From: Geomicrobium sp. JCM 19038
Lineage (GTDB): Bacteria; Bacillota; Bacilli; Bacillales; Marinococcaceae
Assembly: GCF_000698125.1 (NCBI RefSeq)
Contig: NZ_BAXA01000017.1
Location: 1-64,000, forward strand
Length of the DNA: 64,000 nucleotides
Direction of reading: 5' to 3'
Below the pieces are notes generated by a model. The model had not been told where the DNA came from, did not search any database, and worked only from the letters and a program-made list of their open reading frames with translations. Position 1 is the first letter of the stretch; each line of letters opens with the position of its first letter. Shown in pieces: positions 16,702 to 26,056 of this stretch. The position numbers and the translations under genes were made by a program.

Positions 16702-18606
16702 ATGGCATTTCCGCTAAGACGCACACTAATCATCATCGTTTCCGTGTCATTCTTACTGTTTCAATTGTACTTGGCATTTATTCAACCACTTCCGCCACTT
16801 TTGCAAAACCCGATTCATCTAATACTTGCATTGGCGGTCGCCATTCTTTGGTTTCCATTATTTAAGCCGAAAGAAGGACAACCCGAAAACGAACGACATC
16901 GGCGACTCGGTGTCATCATTGATGGCGTTATTCTCGTAACGCTGTTATTTATGGTAGGTTATTTCTTTTCGCAAGCTGATCGATTAATGAACCGTATTCA
17001 ATTTCTAGATAGCCTACTATGGTTGGATTACTTTATTTTATTCGCAACAATGCTAATCCTATTAGAAACCGTACGTCGAACCATAGGTTGGAATTTATTA
17101 ATTTTCATTTTACTTTTTATTGCGTACTTATGGGTCGGGGGCTTCCTTCCTTCTATCTTTAGTCATGCAGGCACAAACCTAAATCATTTTACTGATCTAA
17201 TGATTATGGGAGCAGACGGTATATTCGGCGCACCGCTAAACGCTTCAGCAGGCTTTTTGTATTACTTTATCCTTTTTGGAACCCTCTTTGCTGTTTGTGG
17301 AGGTGGAAATGTGCTTATTAACCTCGGTATGAAAATAGGAAACAATAGTAGCGGTGGCCCTGCCAAAGCATCTATCGCGAGTAGCGCACTTCTTGGTACG
17401 GTAAACGGCAGCGCGGTTGCCAATGTTACTTCAACAGGAGTCATGACGATTCCACTTATGAAACGAGCGGGTTATAAACCAGAAGAAGCAGCTGCAATTG
17501 AAGCTTCTGCATCCACAAGCGGGCAAATCTTACCACCAATCATGGGTGTCGGGGCGTTTATCATGGCTGACATGATCGGTGTTCCATACAGCGAGATTGC
17601 AATTGCTGCAATCATACCCGCTGCCGCATACTTACTTTCTCTGTTCATTCTAGTAGACTTTATATCTAGGAAAAATAAGATTACGCAACTTTCTAAAGAG
17701 ATTGTTATTGACACAGATCCAATCTTAAAACGTCTTTATCTGTTGGCACCGATGTTACTCGTGATTTATAACATCCTTAGCGGGACGTCGCTTATGTACG
17801 CCGCATTATCAGGCATTGCAGCGATTTTACTTATCAATCTCTTTCGATTTAAGTCCCGTATTCGTCTCAAAGAATTATTTGAAACCTTTTTAGAAGGAAC
17901 GAAACAAGTCGCTCAAATTGCTATTCCTACAGCCGCTTGTGGAATTATTATTGGGGTAGTAATTATGTCAGGACTTTCTTCAAGTGCAGGAGATATGATC
18001 GCTGATCTTGGCTCAGGGGGACTATACTTACCATTACTCATAACTGGTATTGGTTGTATACTCATTGGTCTTGCCTTACCAACTGTCGCAGCTTATCTAG
18101 CATCGTTCATCTTATTCGTGCCGGTTCTAACAGAACTCGGAATCGCACCATTACCAGCAAACATGTTCGTTTTTTATTTTTCAATCATTGCACAAATTAC
18201 ACCACCTGTTTGCTTAGCCTCATTTGCAGCTGCAGGAATTGCTAAAGCACCGGCTTGGAAAACGGGACTGCTTGCTTTCCGTTATGCCCTCGTTGGATTT
18301 TTGGTTCCATTTGTATTTGTCTTTAAGCCAGAATTGCTATTAATTGGAACTCCTTGGCAGACCATACAAGCGGCTATCATTCTATTAATTGGAACGGTAT
18401 TCTTAGTCGCTACAGTCTCCGGTTACATGATTCGACCATTGTATGGAGTATTCGAGAGAGGATTCATGTTACTATGCGCCATTCTCGTCATTCTCCCAGA
18501 TCTCACTACATCCATTACGGGTATTGTTCTTGGAATACTTGCAATCGCTTACTTTATGAAAACCAAAGATAAAAATCGTGGAGCAGGAAGTTTAGTAGAA
18601 GCTTAA
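16702..18606 (+). CDS. TRAP transporter permease, fused small/large (4TM/12TM) subunit
   Basis: 634 residues with about 16-17 hydrophobic segments. The N-terminal 150 residues correspond to the DctQ-like small subunit and the remainder to a DctM-like large subunit. The large part contains NGSAVANVTSTGVMTIPLMKR and SASTSGQILPPIMGVGAF, the paired conserved hairpin motifs of TAXI-type permeases, and PTVAAYLASFILFVP near 455. Ion-gradient-driven import of the ligand delivered by the TAXI receptor. 18 bp after the receptor gene; last gene of the operon, followed by a strong terminator. Confidence 0.9.
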   Translation: MAFPLRRTLIIIVSVSFLLFQLYLAFIQPLPPLLQNPIHLILALAVAILWFPLFKPKEGQPENERHRRLGVIIDGVILVTLLFMVGYFFSQADRLMNRIQFLDSLLWLDYFILFATMLILLETVRRTIGWNLLIFILLFIAYLWVGGFLPSIFSHAGTNLNHFTDLMIMGADGIFGAPLNASAGFLYYFILFGTLFAVCGGGNVLINLGMKIGNNSSGGPAKASIASSALLGTVNGSAVANVTSTGVMTIPLMKRAGYKPEEAAAIEASASTSGQILPPIMGVGAFIMADMIGVPYSEIAIAAIIPAAAYLLSLFILVDFISRKNKITQLSKEIVIDTDPILKRLYLLAPMLLVIYNILSGTSLMYAALSGIAAILLINLFRFKSRIRLKELFETFLEGTKQVAQIAIPTAACGIIIGVVIMSGLSSSAGDMIADLGSGGLYLPLLITGIGCILIGLALPTVAAYLASFILFVPVLTELGIAPLPANMFVFYFSIIAQITPPVCLASFAAAGIAKAPAWKTGLLAFRYALVGFLVPFVFVFKPELLLIGTPWQTIQAAIILLIGTVFLVATVSGYMIRPLYGVFERGFMLLCAILVILPDLTTSITGIVLGILAIAYFMKTKDKNRGAGSLVEA

Positions 18607-18618
18607 ATCTCAATTGAT

Positions 18619-18661
18619 AAAAAGTCCAATGAACCAGGAATTTGTTCATTGGACTTTTTTA
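18619..18661 (+). terminator. Intrinsic terminator of the sugar-acid operon
   Basis: Arms AAAAAGTCCAATGAAC / GTTCATTGGACTTTTTT around a 9-nt loop; the final T run is part of the 3' arm. Strong on both strands. Confidence 0.92.
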
Positions 18662-18934
18662 TTGGAACGATTGTAGAACACTTATTATAGTTAAAAAAAC
18701 GTTTCTAAATCAATGAACGAATAGGTTACCCATCAGTACATTCATGATGCAACGATGCAATCACTGTTGGTTGAATCATAAGTAATATAGAGAGTGGTAA
18801 TGTCATGATTTGTTATAGCACTTAACTATTTTTACGAGTTACGTCTTTGATCAGGCGACTAACAATAACAAGTTTATTCAGACTACGATAGGGGTAATTG
18901 CTATCCTAAGCACTTCTTTGGAGTGATAGTTTCT
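18662..18934. other. Intergenic spacer between operon terminator and small membrane gene
   Basis: AT-rich; no recognisable gene, repeat or structured RNA was found. Presumed to contain the promoter for the small membrane protein that follows. Confidence 0.3.
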
Positions 18935-19207
18935 ATGATTGTTGCTGCTTGGTCGAGCTTCGCCTTTGCTTTTATCATGTTCTCTAATGTTATTGTGCAC
19001 TCCTTACTAAAAGGGACAATTGAAAAGTACAGACTACGTGTTATATCTAGTGTCATTGTTGCACCCGCAGTCTTTTTGTACTGGGGAATGGTTTCAACGA
19101 GTTCATCACTCTTTTTTTCTTTCTATATGCCTCTCCTCTTAACAATTACTTCTATTGTAATGACCATTTATAACATCTACAAAATGAAAAAGGTCGAACG
19201 AGCTTAA
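18935..19207 (+). CDS. Small three-span membrane protein, unknown
   Basis: 90 residues from ATG 18935 (a GTG at 18923 overlaps the GGAG ribosome site and is less likely). Three hydrophobic helices (about 2-25, 38-55, 58-80) and a basic C-terminus YKMKKVERA. No family recognised. The terminator hairpin overlaps its last codons, which supports it being a real, monocistronic transcription unit. Confidence 0.6.
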   Translation: MIVAAWSSFAFAFIMFSNVIVHSLLKGTIEKYRLRVISSVIVAPAVFLYWGMVSTSSSLFFSFYMPLLLTITSIVMTIYNIYKMKKVERA

Positions 19208-19224
19208 CCTCGTTCGACTTTTTT
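19193..19224. terminator. Bidirectional terminator between small membrane gene and metQ
   Basis: GTCGAACGAG / CTCGTTCGAC stem with a 6-nt loop; followed by TTTTTT on the plus strand and by CCTTTTTC on the minus strand. Confidence 0.9.
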
Positions 19225-19233
19225 CTTGCTTTG

Positions 19234-20048
19234 TTACTCCATCCACTCTGGTTTTCCAAAACCTTCGAATTCTTCATCAATCGTTTCTTCAAATTGTTCG
19301 GATTGAATGACTTCAACGATATCATTCGCTAATGTACTTTCTTCATCCTCTGCCCGAACAGCAACAACGTTTCGATACTGATCTGGCATGTTCTCTAACT
19401 CTAGTGCCTCTAAAAGATCTAGATTGGCACTTAATGCAAAGTTTCCTGGCACAGCTGTAATTTCTGAACTTCCTACTTGTCTAGGCAACTGCGCGGCCTC
19501 AAGTTCCACAAATTGCAAATCTAACGGATTATCTGTTATATCTCGAGCCGATGCTGTTAGTTCATCAATGCCGTCTTCGAAACCGATAAGACCAGCTTCT
19601 TCTAGAATCATAAATGCTCTTGCCGCATTGGTTGGATCGTTCGGGATGGCAATTTCATCACCACTCTCAATGTCTTCAATCGTTTCATATTCCTCAGAAT
19701 ACAATCCCATCGGCGCAGTTGGCACCGCAATGAGTCCCACGAGATCTAAGTTGTTTTGCTCCGTGAAATTCTCTAAATACACGGTGTGTTGGAAAAGGTT
19801 CGCGTCAATTTCTTCGTTGGCTAGCGCATTGTTCGGGTATACATAATCGGAAAACTCTTGGATATCAACACTATAGCCTTTCTCTTCTAACCCAGGGACG
19901 ATGCTGATGATAGCATGTCGCTATATGGTCCTGCTGTTGCACCAATCGTAATGTTTTGTTGATCATCTGTATTGCCTGCTTCATCTTCTCCACTACAAGC
20001 CGTTATGAGGAGCAGACCTCCTAGTAGAATGCTTACCTGTTTTTTCAT
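19234..20048 (-). CDS. metQ: MetQ methionine-binding lipoprotein (frameshift near 19912)
   Basis: Begins MKKQVSILLGGLLL with a lipobox ending TACSG. The frame is broken near 19912 just after GPYSDML; the alternative frame continues VPGLEEKGYSVDIQEFSDYVYPNNALANEEIDANLFQH, the NlpA/MetQ core. Typical features follow: PNDPTNAARAFMILEEAGLI and the Arg/Asn ligands for the methionine carboxylate. The restored length of about 270 residues is normal. It is the extracytoplasmic receptor of the D/L-methionine ABC importer and is the third gene of metNIQ, under the SAM riboswitch. The break is likely an assembly error. Confidence 0.87.
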
Positions 20049-20067
20049 TTGATTTCTCTCCTTTTCT

Positions 20068-20733
20068 TTATCTACGATCTAATCGTTTTGCGACACTATC
20101 GCCAACTTGTTGAATTACTTGAACTAGTACGATGAGTAGCACAACTGTCGAAATCATAATGGTCGTATCATAGCGATAGTGACCGTAACGAATAGCCAAA
20201 TCACCAATACCGCCACCACCTACGACACCAGCCATTGCTGAGTAGGCAATGAGACTAATAATCGTAAGCGTGAGTCCTTGAATAATAGCTGAACGAGCTT
20301 CTGGAAATAGCACATCTTTCATAATCATCCACGGTGTTGCACCTGTGGCAATGGCGGCTTCGATCATGCCTTTATCGATGTCACGAAGTGCGGTTTCCAC
20401 AATTCGTGCAAAAAACGGAATGGCTGCAACAGAAAGCGATACACTTGCTGCAATCGGTCCCGTCGTCGTCCCGACAAGTAATCCCGTAATTGGAAATAAT
20501 AAGACGAGTAAAATAATATAAGGAATGGAACGAACGACATTGACGATAAAACTTAAGATTTGTTGCACGGCGAGATTTTGCCAAAACAACCCTCGATCGG
20601 TCACGAACAAAATTACACCGAGTGGCAGACCGATCAGTATTGCTACTGCTGTTGAAATCCCAATCATTTGCATTGTCTCAAGAAATGCTTCTGTCATTTC
20701 TGGGAGTAGATTAATAAGTTGTTCAATATCCAT
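20068..20733 (-). CDS. metI: MetI methionine ABC transporter permease
   Basis: 221 residues, five hydrophobic helices, with the BPD permease signature EAAIATGATPWMIMKDVLFPEA (the EAA loop that docks on MetN) and the family's GVVGGGGIGDLAIRYGHYRYDT near the end. Overlaps the 3' end of metN by 11 bp, implying translational coupling. Forms the membrane channel for methionine uptake with MetN and MetQ. Confidence 0.93.
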   Translation of the reverse strand: MDIEQLINLLPEMTEAFLETMQMIGISTAVAILIGLPLGVILFVTDRGLFWQNLAVQQILSFIVNVVRSIPYIILLVLLFPITGLLVGTTTGPIAASVSLSVAAIPFFARIVETALRDIDKGMIEAAIATGATPWMIMKDVLFPEARSAIIQGLTLTIISLIAYSAMAGVVGGGGIGDLAIRYGHYRYDTTIMISTVVLLIVLVQVIQQVGDSVAKRLDRR

Positions 20734-21736
20734 GGGAGATGACCTCCACTCGTACGTGACGTTTTTGGATGTAATCCATCGCTTGATTCACTTGTTCATA
20801 ATCACCCGTAAGCTCCAGAATGAAAATCCCAAGTGGTTTGCCCTCAATATACTCAATCGCACCGTGCAAAAAGTTTCCTTTTACCTGTACTTCTTGCAAC
20901 ATATCTCCGATAATTCCTTCGCCTGCAGATGAACCTTGGAACATCACTTTAATGATCGTTCCTGTACACTTTGCAAGGGTTTTTTCTGGAACATCAAAGG
21001 AAACAACATTCGTAATAAATTCCTTCGTTAACGTGTTCTTTGGATCTGCGAACAAATCATACACATTTCCGTGTTCGACAACTTCACCATCTTGCATAAT
21101 CGCCATCCGATTGCAGATCTCTTTTACGACACCCATTTCATGTGTGATAAGCACAATCGTTAAGCCAAGCTCTTTATTCAATGATTGTAGTAATCGTAAG
21201 ATCGATTGCGTTGTTGTCGGGTCAAGCGCTGATGTTGCTTCATCACACAACAGTACAGTCGGATTATTGGATAATGCTCGAGCAATACCGACCCGTTGTT
21301 TCTGACCACCGCTTAATTGTGCAGGGTACACATCACGCTTATCAGAAAGCTCAACGACTCGTAGTAGCTCTTCTACGCGACGAGGTATCTTATCAGACGA
21401 TGTCCCCGCAGCACGAAGGGCAAACGCAATATTCTCATAGACCGTTTTCTGATTGATTAAGTAGAAATGCTGAAAGATCATGCCAATTTTAAGTCTCTGC
21501 TGACGAAGTGCCTCTCCCTTTAACTTCGTCATCTCCATACCGTCTACGCTGATCGTTCCACTAGAAGGTCTTTCGAGCATATTAATACAACGAAGTAGCG
21601 AACTCTTACCAGCGCCAGAATACCCAACAATCCCAAAAACATCACCTTTATGAATCGTCAAGGAAACATCTTTCACACCAGTAACACTTTTCTTTTTCGT
21701 ATGGTATACCTTGGTGACTTGCTTAATGTCGATCAT
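20723..21736 (-). CDS. metN: MetN methionine ABC transporter ATPase
   Basis: 337 residues from ATG 21736 (GGAGG 6 nt upstream; an in-frame ATG at 21754 lies within the leader and is less likely). Walker A GYSGAGKSS, Q-loop FQHFYLINQKT, signature LSGGQKQR, Walker B VLLCDEATSALDP, H-loop THEMGV. The last 75 residues form the C-terminal NIL domain that in MetN homologues binds methionine and shuts the transporter down when the cell is replete. First gene of metNIQ. Confidence 0.94.
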   Translation of the reverse strand: MIDIKQVTKVYHTKKKSVTGVKDVSLTIHKGDVFGIVGYSGAGKSSLLRCINMLERPSSGTISVDGMEMTKLKGEALRQQRLKIGMIFQHFYLINQKTVYENIAFALRAAGTSSDKIPRRVEELLRVVELSDKRDVYPAQLSGGQKQRVGIARALSNNPTVLLCDEATSALDPTTTQSILRLLQSLNKELGLTIVLITHEMGVVKEICNRMAIMQDGEVVEHGNVYDLFADPKNTLTKEFITNVVSFDVPEKTLAKCTGTIIKVMFQGSSAGEGIIGDMLQEVQVKGNFLHGAIEYIEGKPLGIFILELTGDYEQVNQAMDYIQKRHVRVEVISHGY

Positions 21737-21754
21737 CTTCTTCCTCCAATCCAA

Positions 21755-21789
21755 TAAAAAAAGACCCCTTTTCCATTGAAAAAAAGTCT
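21755..21789 (-). terminator. SAM-riboswitch expression-platform terminator
   Basis: On the minus strand, AGACTTTTTTTC / GAAAAGGGGTCT pairs fully (with G-U pairs) around a 4-nt loop and is followed by TTTTTTATT, ending about 20 nt before the metN start. Ligand-bound aptamer should allow this hairpin and stop transcription. Confidence 0.88.
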
Positions 21790-21812
21790 CTATGACCGAT
21801 CTCGATCGGCTA

Positions 21813-21919
21813 TCGACTTATCTTTCAGAATGGAATTCATTCTGTAGGATTTGGCACCTTCCTATTTCAGGAGGTTGCTGGACGTCATCGGGCCTTTCCC
21901 TCGGTCACTCTAGATAAGT
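21813..21919 (-). ncRNA. SAM-I (S-box) riboswitch
   Basis: On the minus strand the conserved pieces are in order: CTTATCTAGAG at the 5' end, GACCGAGGGA, GGCCCGATGA, CAGCAACC, AAGGTGCCAAATCC, CAGAATGA...TCTGAAAGATAAG. P1 pairs CTTATC (21918-21913) with GATAAG (21822-21817). It senses S-adenosylmethionine and represses metNIQ by termination. All signature elements are present. Confidence 0.96.
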
Positions 21920-21951
21920 AATCATTGTATTCAATTTTTGTAATACTCATT

Positions 21952-21980
21952 ATCATAAGAGTTTGTTGGGGTATTGTCAA
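21952..21980 (-). promoter_or_regulatory. Sigma-A promoter of metNIQ
   Basis: Minus strand TTGACA (21980-21975), 17-nt spacer, TATGAT (21957-21952). The predicted start lies about 25-30 nt upstream of the S-box aptamer. Confidence 0.85.
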
Positions 21981-22038
21981 TCTATTAATGAATAATAAAA
22001 ACGACAAGGCTAAGAATAGCCATGCCGTTTTCACTAAT

Positions 22039-22821
22039 TTAATATTTATAAGACTGTCCACCATCAATTGGGACAACCACGGCGTTAATAAAGTCTGCTT
22101 GGTTTGATAATAAGAAAGCAACGAGGTAACCGACTTCTTCAGGCTTTCCGAAGCGAAGCATTGGGTTTGCTTTGACGAACTCTTTCCCTGATTCTTCCCA
22201 GTTGTCTCCACCCATTTGGCGGAGTGATCCTTCTACCATCGCGGTCATGATGGCACCTGGTGCGATCGCCTTAACACTAATCCCAAACTGACCGTACTCA
22301 ATTCCAGAGTTCTTCGTTAGCCCGACTACCCCATGTTTACTTGCGGCATACCCAGATTGATTCCCTACCCCGCGAATACCTCCGACAGATGCAGTATTCA
22401 CAACGGAACCATGGCCTTGTTCTTTCATCACTTTAAGCACGTGCTTCATACCATAAAAGACACCGTTTAAGTTCACATCAATCACTCGTTGGAACTCTTC
22501 AATTCCATAATCTTCGGTTAGGTTTTGTTTTCCTTCAATACCTGCGTTATTAAAGAAGCTATCAATTTGTCCAAATTTATCGATCGTGAACTGAACGTAC
22601 TTCTCAACATCTTCTTCTTTTGCTACATTTGCTTCTACTAGTTCAACGGTAGCTTCAGGTGTGTCTTTAAGAATTTCTTGCTTACTCTCTTCAAGACCTT
22701 CCTTATTTAAATCAACGAGAACGAGCTTAGCTCCTTCAGATGCAAGTTGCTTTGCAGCAGCTCTTCCTAAACCAGAGCCTCCACCTGTAATAATTGATAC
22801 TTTTCCTTCAAAACGCTTCAT
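22039..22821 (-). CDS. Short-chain dehydrogenase/reductase
   Basis: 260-residue classical SDR: cofactor loop GGGSGLGRAAA (about 12-22), acidic residue VDLN after beta-2 suggesting NAD preference, NNAGIEG (about 91), catalytic Ser in NTASVGG and YAASK (about 158-162). The C-terminus ends VPIDGGQSYKY as usual for this family. Often annotated as 3-oxoacyl reductase or glucose dehydrogenase; substrate not determinable. Divergent from a TetR-type regulator, which probably controls it. Ribosome site GGAGAAGG precedes the ATG. Confidence 0.88.
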   Translation of the reverse strand: MKRFEGKVSIITGGGSGLGRAAAKQLASEGAKLVLVDLNKEGLEESKQEILKDTPEATVELVEANVAKEEDVEKYVQFTIDKFGQIDSFFNNAGIEGKQNLTEDYGIEEFQRVIDVNLNGVFYGMKHVLKVMKEQGHGSVVNTASVGGIRGVGNQSGYAASKHGVVGLTKNSGIEYGQFGISVKAIAPGAIMTAMVEGSLRQMGGDNWEESGKEFVKANPMLRFGKPEEVGYLVAFLLSNQADFINAVVVPIDGGQSYKY

Positions 22822-22977
22822 AAAACCTTCTCCTTCCGTTGATGCTATACTAAGCGAAACGGTTTTAACGATTTAAGTGTAAACGGCTTCATGACCCTCA
22901 ACAATCGTTAATCCTCTCTGATCTGTCTATACAATCGACACCTTTACTTAATATGTTGATTTTTGGAGGAAACATAC

Positions 22978-23586
22978 ATGGTCTCAAGTAATCACCGATC
23001 ATCAAAACAAGGCAAACGGACGAAGAAATCTTTTAAAGAAGCATTCATTGAACTGATTCATGAAAAAGGATTCAGTCATGTTACAGTGACTGATATTATT
23101 CGTAAGGCTGATTATAATCGCTCGACATTTTACTTACATTATCAAGATAAATACTGTCTAGCCGATGAGCTAAGAGCTGAAATGTTTCAACAGATAAAGC
23201 AAACGAGTATTAGTAACTATGAAGAAGGAAAAAGTATCGTAACCTTATCGATGGGTCCGTCTTCTTTTGAGCTTACTGAGTTTATTTATGCGAATCAATC
23301 GTTCTTTAACTTGTACTCATTAGATGACACATTACCTAGTCTTCTCAAGGATTTACCGCAAGCGATCTACGAAGTGTTAAAAGAACAATTTCATCTCTAT
23401 GCGATCAATCAAGACCACAATATTAACCACGACGCTCATAAATTGTATATGGCTCATGGCACGGCTGGACTCCTATTAGATTGGATTGAAAAACAATACC
23501 CCATCCCACCAGAAGAGATGTCGCAACAACTGATCGACATTCTTGAGTCTTTTACAAAAACATTTACGATCACACGAAAAAGCTGA
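22978..23586 (+). CDS. TetR/AcrR-family transcriptional regulator
   Basis: 203 residues from ATG 22978 (GGAGGA 7 nt upstream). The N-terminal helix-turn-helix reads KEAFIELIHEKGFSHVTVTDIIRKADYNRSTFYLHYQDK, a canonical TetR recognition domain, here with the Tyr-rich FYLHY turn. The C-terminal ligand domain resembles the TetR_C group with a LLxxWI segment (AGLLLDWIEKQYP). It lies divergently to the SDR gene across about 155 bp, the standard arrangement for a local repressor; no clear operator palindrome was identified. Confidence 0.87.
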   Translation: MVSSNHRSSKQGKRTKKSFKEAFIELIHEKGFSHVTVTDIIRKADYNRSTFYLHYQDKYCLADELRAEMFQQIKQTSISNYEEGKSIVTLSMGPSSFELTEFIYANQSFFNLYSLDDTLPSLLKDLPQAIYEVLKEQFHLYAINQDHNINHDAHKLYMAHGTAGLLLDWIEKQYPIPPEEMSQQLIDILESFTKTFTITRKS

Positions 23587-23614
23587 ACGATGAAGGAATT
23601 CTCACCGTTCAGCT
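23581..23614. terminator. Bidirectional terminator between tetR-like and hisD-like genes
   Basis: AGCTGAACG / CGTTCAGCT stem enclosing a 16-nt loop; followed by TCTTT on plus and by TTTTTCG on minus. Confidence 0.75.
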
Positions 23615-23630
23615 TCTTTACTTCGGTTAT

Positions 23631-24905
23631 TTACTTGCTATAGCGATTAACACGTAACGTTGCTTGAGCTTTATGCCCCATGAATCCTTCAAGTTCACAT
23701 AGGCGCTCCGCATAACGACCAATTTCCACACTCGCTTCTTCTGTACATCGTTGATACGTACAGTTTTTCAGGAATTTACCGACCCATAGTCCACCTGTAT
23801 AACGAGCGGCTTTTTGCGTTGGTAGCGTATGATTCGTACCGATCACTTTATCTCCGTATGCGACGTTCGTTTCTGGCCCAAGGAACAACGCGCCGTAGTT
23901 CGTCATGTTGTCCAAATAATAGTTCGGATCTTCAGTAAGAATCTGCACGTGCTCATAGGCCAATTTATCTGCTTCTAAGACCGCTTCTTCATGTGAATCA
24001 ACGAGAATGATTGAGCCGTTCTCTTCCCAAGCGACCCGCGCAATATCAGCTGTTGACAGCGTCTCTAATTGTTTGTCAATTTCTTTTACCGTCTCTTCCG
24101 CAAGCGTTCGGGACGTCGTAATTAATGCGCCTGGTGACGTCGGTCCATGTTCGGCTTGGCCGAGAATGTCGGTTGCGACCATTTCGGCATCTGCCGTTTC
24201 ATCCGCAACAATCAACACTTCTGTTGGACCAGCTAACAAGTCAATTCCTGCTTTCCCAAAAAGTTGACGCTTCGTCTCTGCAACAAACGCATTCCCTGGT
24301 CCGACGATCATATCTACAGAATCCATATTTTCTGTACCAAGCGCCATCGAAGCCATCGCCTGAACGCCACCTAAAATATAAATCTCATCCGCACCTGCAA
24401 AGTGCATCGCCGTTACCGTCGCTGCTGGAATCTCTCCATTCAGTGGCGGTGTACATCCAATCACCCGCTTCACACCTGCTACTTTCGCAGTTAGAATGCT
24501 CATATGTGAAGAAGCAACCATTGGATAACGCCCGCCTGGAACGTAACAACCAACACTGTTGACTGGAATGTTCTTATGACCGAGAAAAACGCCTGGACGA
24601 GTTTCTACTTCAATATCTTGAATCGATTCTCGTTGCTTTTGCGCGAAGTTACGAATCTGTTCTTGCGCAAAACGAATATCGTCTTTCACTTCATCTGAAA
24701 CGGAAGCCACAACTTCTTCAATTTGCTCTTTTGATAATCGAAATTCAGCTGGGCTCCACTTATCGAATTGTTCAGAAAGCTCACGCACGGCTTTTTCGCC
24801 ATCATTCTTAATCCGATCAATTAAACCTGCAACCGTATCTTGAACCTTTGCACTCGTCTCTTGAATCTCTGTTTCACTTTTACCGAGCTTAAGTACCTCT
24901 GCCAT
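23631..24905 (-). CDS. HisD-family zinc dehydrogenase, HpsN-like
   Basis: 424 residues of the histidinol dehydrogenase superfamily: [17 protein letters not shown] (about 118-134), [53 protein letters not shown] (Gln and His zinc ligands) and [29 protein letters not shown] near the end. The PGGRYP and [10 protein letters not shown] forms resemble the catabolic HpsN branch (sulfopropanediol 3-dehydrogenase) more than biosynthetic HisD, and no other his genes are near. It is controlled by the adjacent LacI-type gene through two operators. Likely oxidises a polyol or sulfonated polyol to an acid with NAD; the substrate is inference. Confidence 0.85.
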   Translation of the reverse strand: MAEVLKLGKSETEIQETSAKVQDTVAGLIDRIKNDGEKAVRELSEQFDKWSPAEFRLSKEQIEEVVASVSDEVKDDIRFAQEQIRNFAQKQRESIQDIEVETRPGVFLGHKNIPVNSVGCYVPGGRYPMVASSHMSILTAKVAGVKRVIGCTPPLNGEIPAATVTAMHFAGADEIYILGGVQAMASMALGTENMDSVDMIVGPGNAFVAETKRQLFGKAGIDLLAGPTEVLIVADETADAEMVATDILGQAEHGPTSPGALITTSRTLAEETVKEIDKQLETLSTADIARVAWEENGSIILVDSHEEAVLEADKLAYEHVQILTEDPNYYLDNMTNYGALFLGPETNVAYGDKVIGTNHTLPTQKAARYTGGLWVGKFLKNCTYQRCTEEASVEIGRYAERLCELEGFMGHKAQATLRVNRYSK

Positions 24906-24926
24906 TGGTTGTGCCTCCTAATTTCG

Positions 24927-24940
24927 TGAATACGTATTCA
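24927..24940 (-). promoter_or_regulatory. LacI-type operator O1
   Basis: Perfect 14-bp palindrome TGAATACGTATTCA between the promoter and the ribosome site of the hisD-like gene; identical to O2 34 bp away, about three helical turns. Confidence 0.85.
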
Positions 24941-24960
24941 TAAAAGAAAAAAGAAAATCG

Positions 24961-24974
24961 TGAATACGTATTCA
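24961..24974 (-). promoter_or_regulatory. LacI-type operator O2
   Basis: Second identical copy of TGAATACGTATTCA, with the central CG step expected for LacI/GalR regulators, located about 17 nt downstream of the -10 box. Confidence 0.85.
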
Positions 24975-24990
24975 TTTTTATCTTAGCGTA

Positions 24991-25027
24991 AGTATATCTT
25001 CAACACACTTTTTTGTAAACACTTACA
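24991..25027 (-). promoter_or_regulatory. Promoter of the hisD-like gene with overlapping cre-like site
   Basis: Minus strand TTTACA (25019-25014), 17 nt, TATACT (24996-24991). TGTAAACACTTACA (25014-25027) overlaps the -35 and matches the CcpA cre consensus except for the central G, so catabolite repression is plausible in addition to LacI control. Confidence 0.7.
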
Positions 25028-25045
25028 AACAAAATTATTAGAATT

Positions 25046-26037
25046 TTAGTTTTTCATTCCACTGGAGTGTCTCGCAATGAGTTTCGGTTTTAATGTGACT
25101 TTCATCGTTTCACTTACTTCTTTCGGCGAATCAATCAAATGTAATAGATGTTCAACCGCAAACTGTCCCATCGGTTTTGTTGCTTCATGGGTCACCGTTG
25201 TTAATTGAATCGCGGCGTGACGGCTCATCGGAATGTTGTCCATACCACAAATGCTCATGTCCTCAGGAATGCGATACCCTTTGTTCATCAGGTAACTTTG
25301 ACAACTCAAAGCCATTGCGTCCGTCGCTGCAAAGATCGCCGTAGGTGGTTCATCTAATGCAAGTAGTTGATCAACGGCAATGATCACATCTGATTCAGTC
25401 GTATCCGTCTCTTTAATCCACGCTGCCTTCCCTGATTCTCCTAATGCTTTTTTATATCCAAGAAGCCTACCGTGGAACGTTGAACAATTCGTCGGTCCAC
25501 CAATCCAAGCAATCTTCGAATGACCGAGTTCTAACAAGTGATTGGTCGCAAGCACCCTGCCTGCTCATTGTCAATTTCAACAAAATTCCCACCAGTCTGA
25601 TGGCGACGATTGAACATAACAAAAGGAATCTTCGAATGTTCCAATTCCTTAAAGACAGGGTCATCAATAAAAATCGACGATAATACGATACCATCCACTT
25701 GTTGCTTTAATACTTCTTCGTAGACAGCCCCGTTGTTGCCTTGTTCCTCAAAGTAAACCAACGTCCGATACCCATGTGCCTTTGCCGCATTTACGATCGT
25801 CGTTGTCGAGTCAACAAAAAAAGGATTGTGCAATGCACCTGAAATTAATGCGATCGATTTCGTCTTTTGTTGTTTCAAACTACGAGCAATTAAATTCGGA
25901 CGATAGTTCAGCTCTTCCATCGCTCGTTGAACTTTCTCAATCGTTGCTTTATTAACGTTCGTCGAACCATTAATCACCCGCGACACCGTCGGTTGCGACA
26001 CCCCCGCCCGCTTTGCTACATCTTTTGAAGAAACCAT
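25046..26037 (-). CDS. LacI/GalR-family repressor (frameshift near 25556)
   Basis: Starts MVSSKDVAKRAGVSQPTVSRVING at ATG 26037 (GAGGGGAC upstream): canonical LacI HTH plus hinge RPNLIARSLK. The frame breaks near 25556 after EIDNEQAG; the next frame continues LATNHLLELGHSKIAWIGGP, IFAATDAMAL and MSICGMDNIPMSRHAAIQLTTVTH, the periplasmic-binding-like sensor. The restored length of about 330 residues is normal for the family. It lies directly upstream of the hisD-like gene on the same strand and surely binds the twin TGAATACGTATTCA operators there. Effector unknown, presumably the dehydrogenase substrate. Confidence 0.88.
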
Positions 26038-26056
26038 GAGTAGTCCCCTCTTCCAT

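Noticed and set aside
23631-24905. Biosynthetic histidinol dehydrogenase (hisD)
   Set aside because: No histidine genes nearby, LacI/cre-type catabolic control, and catabolic HpsN-like signatures.
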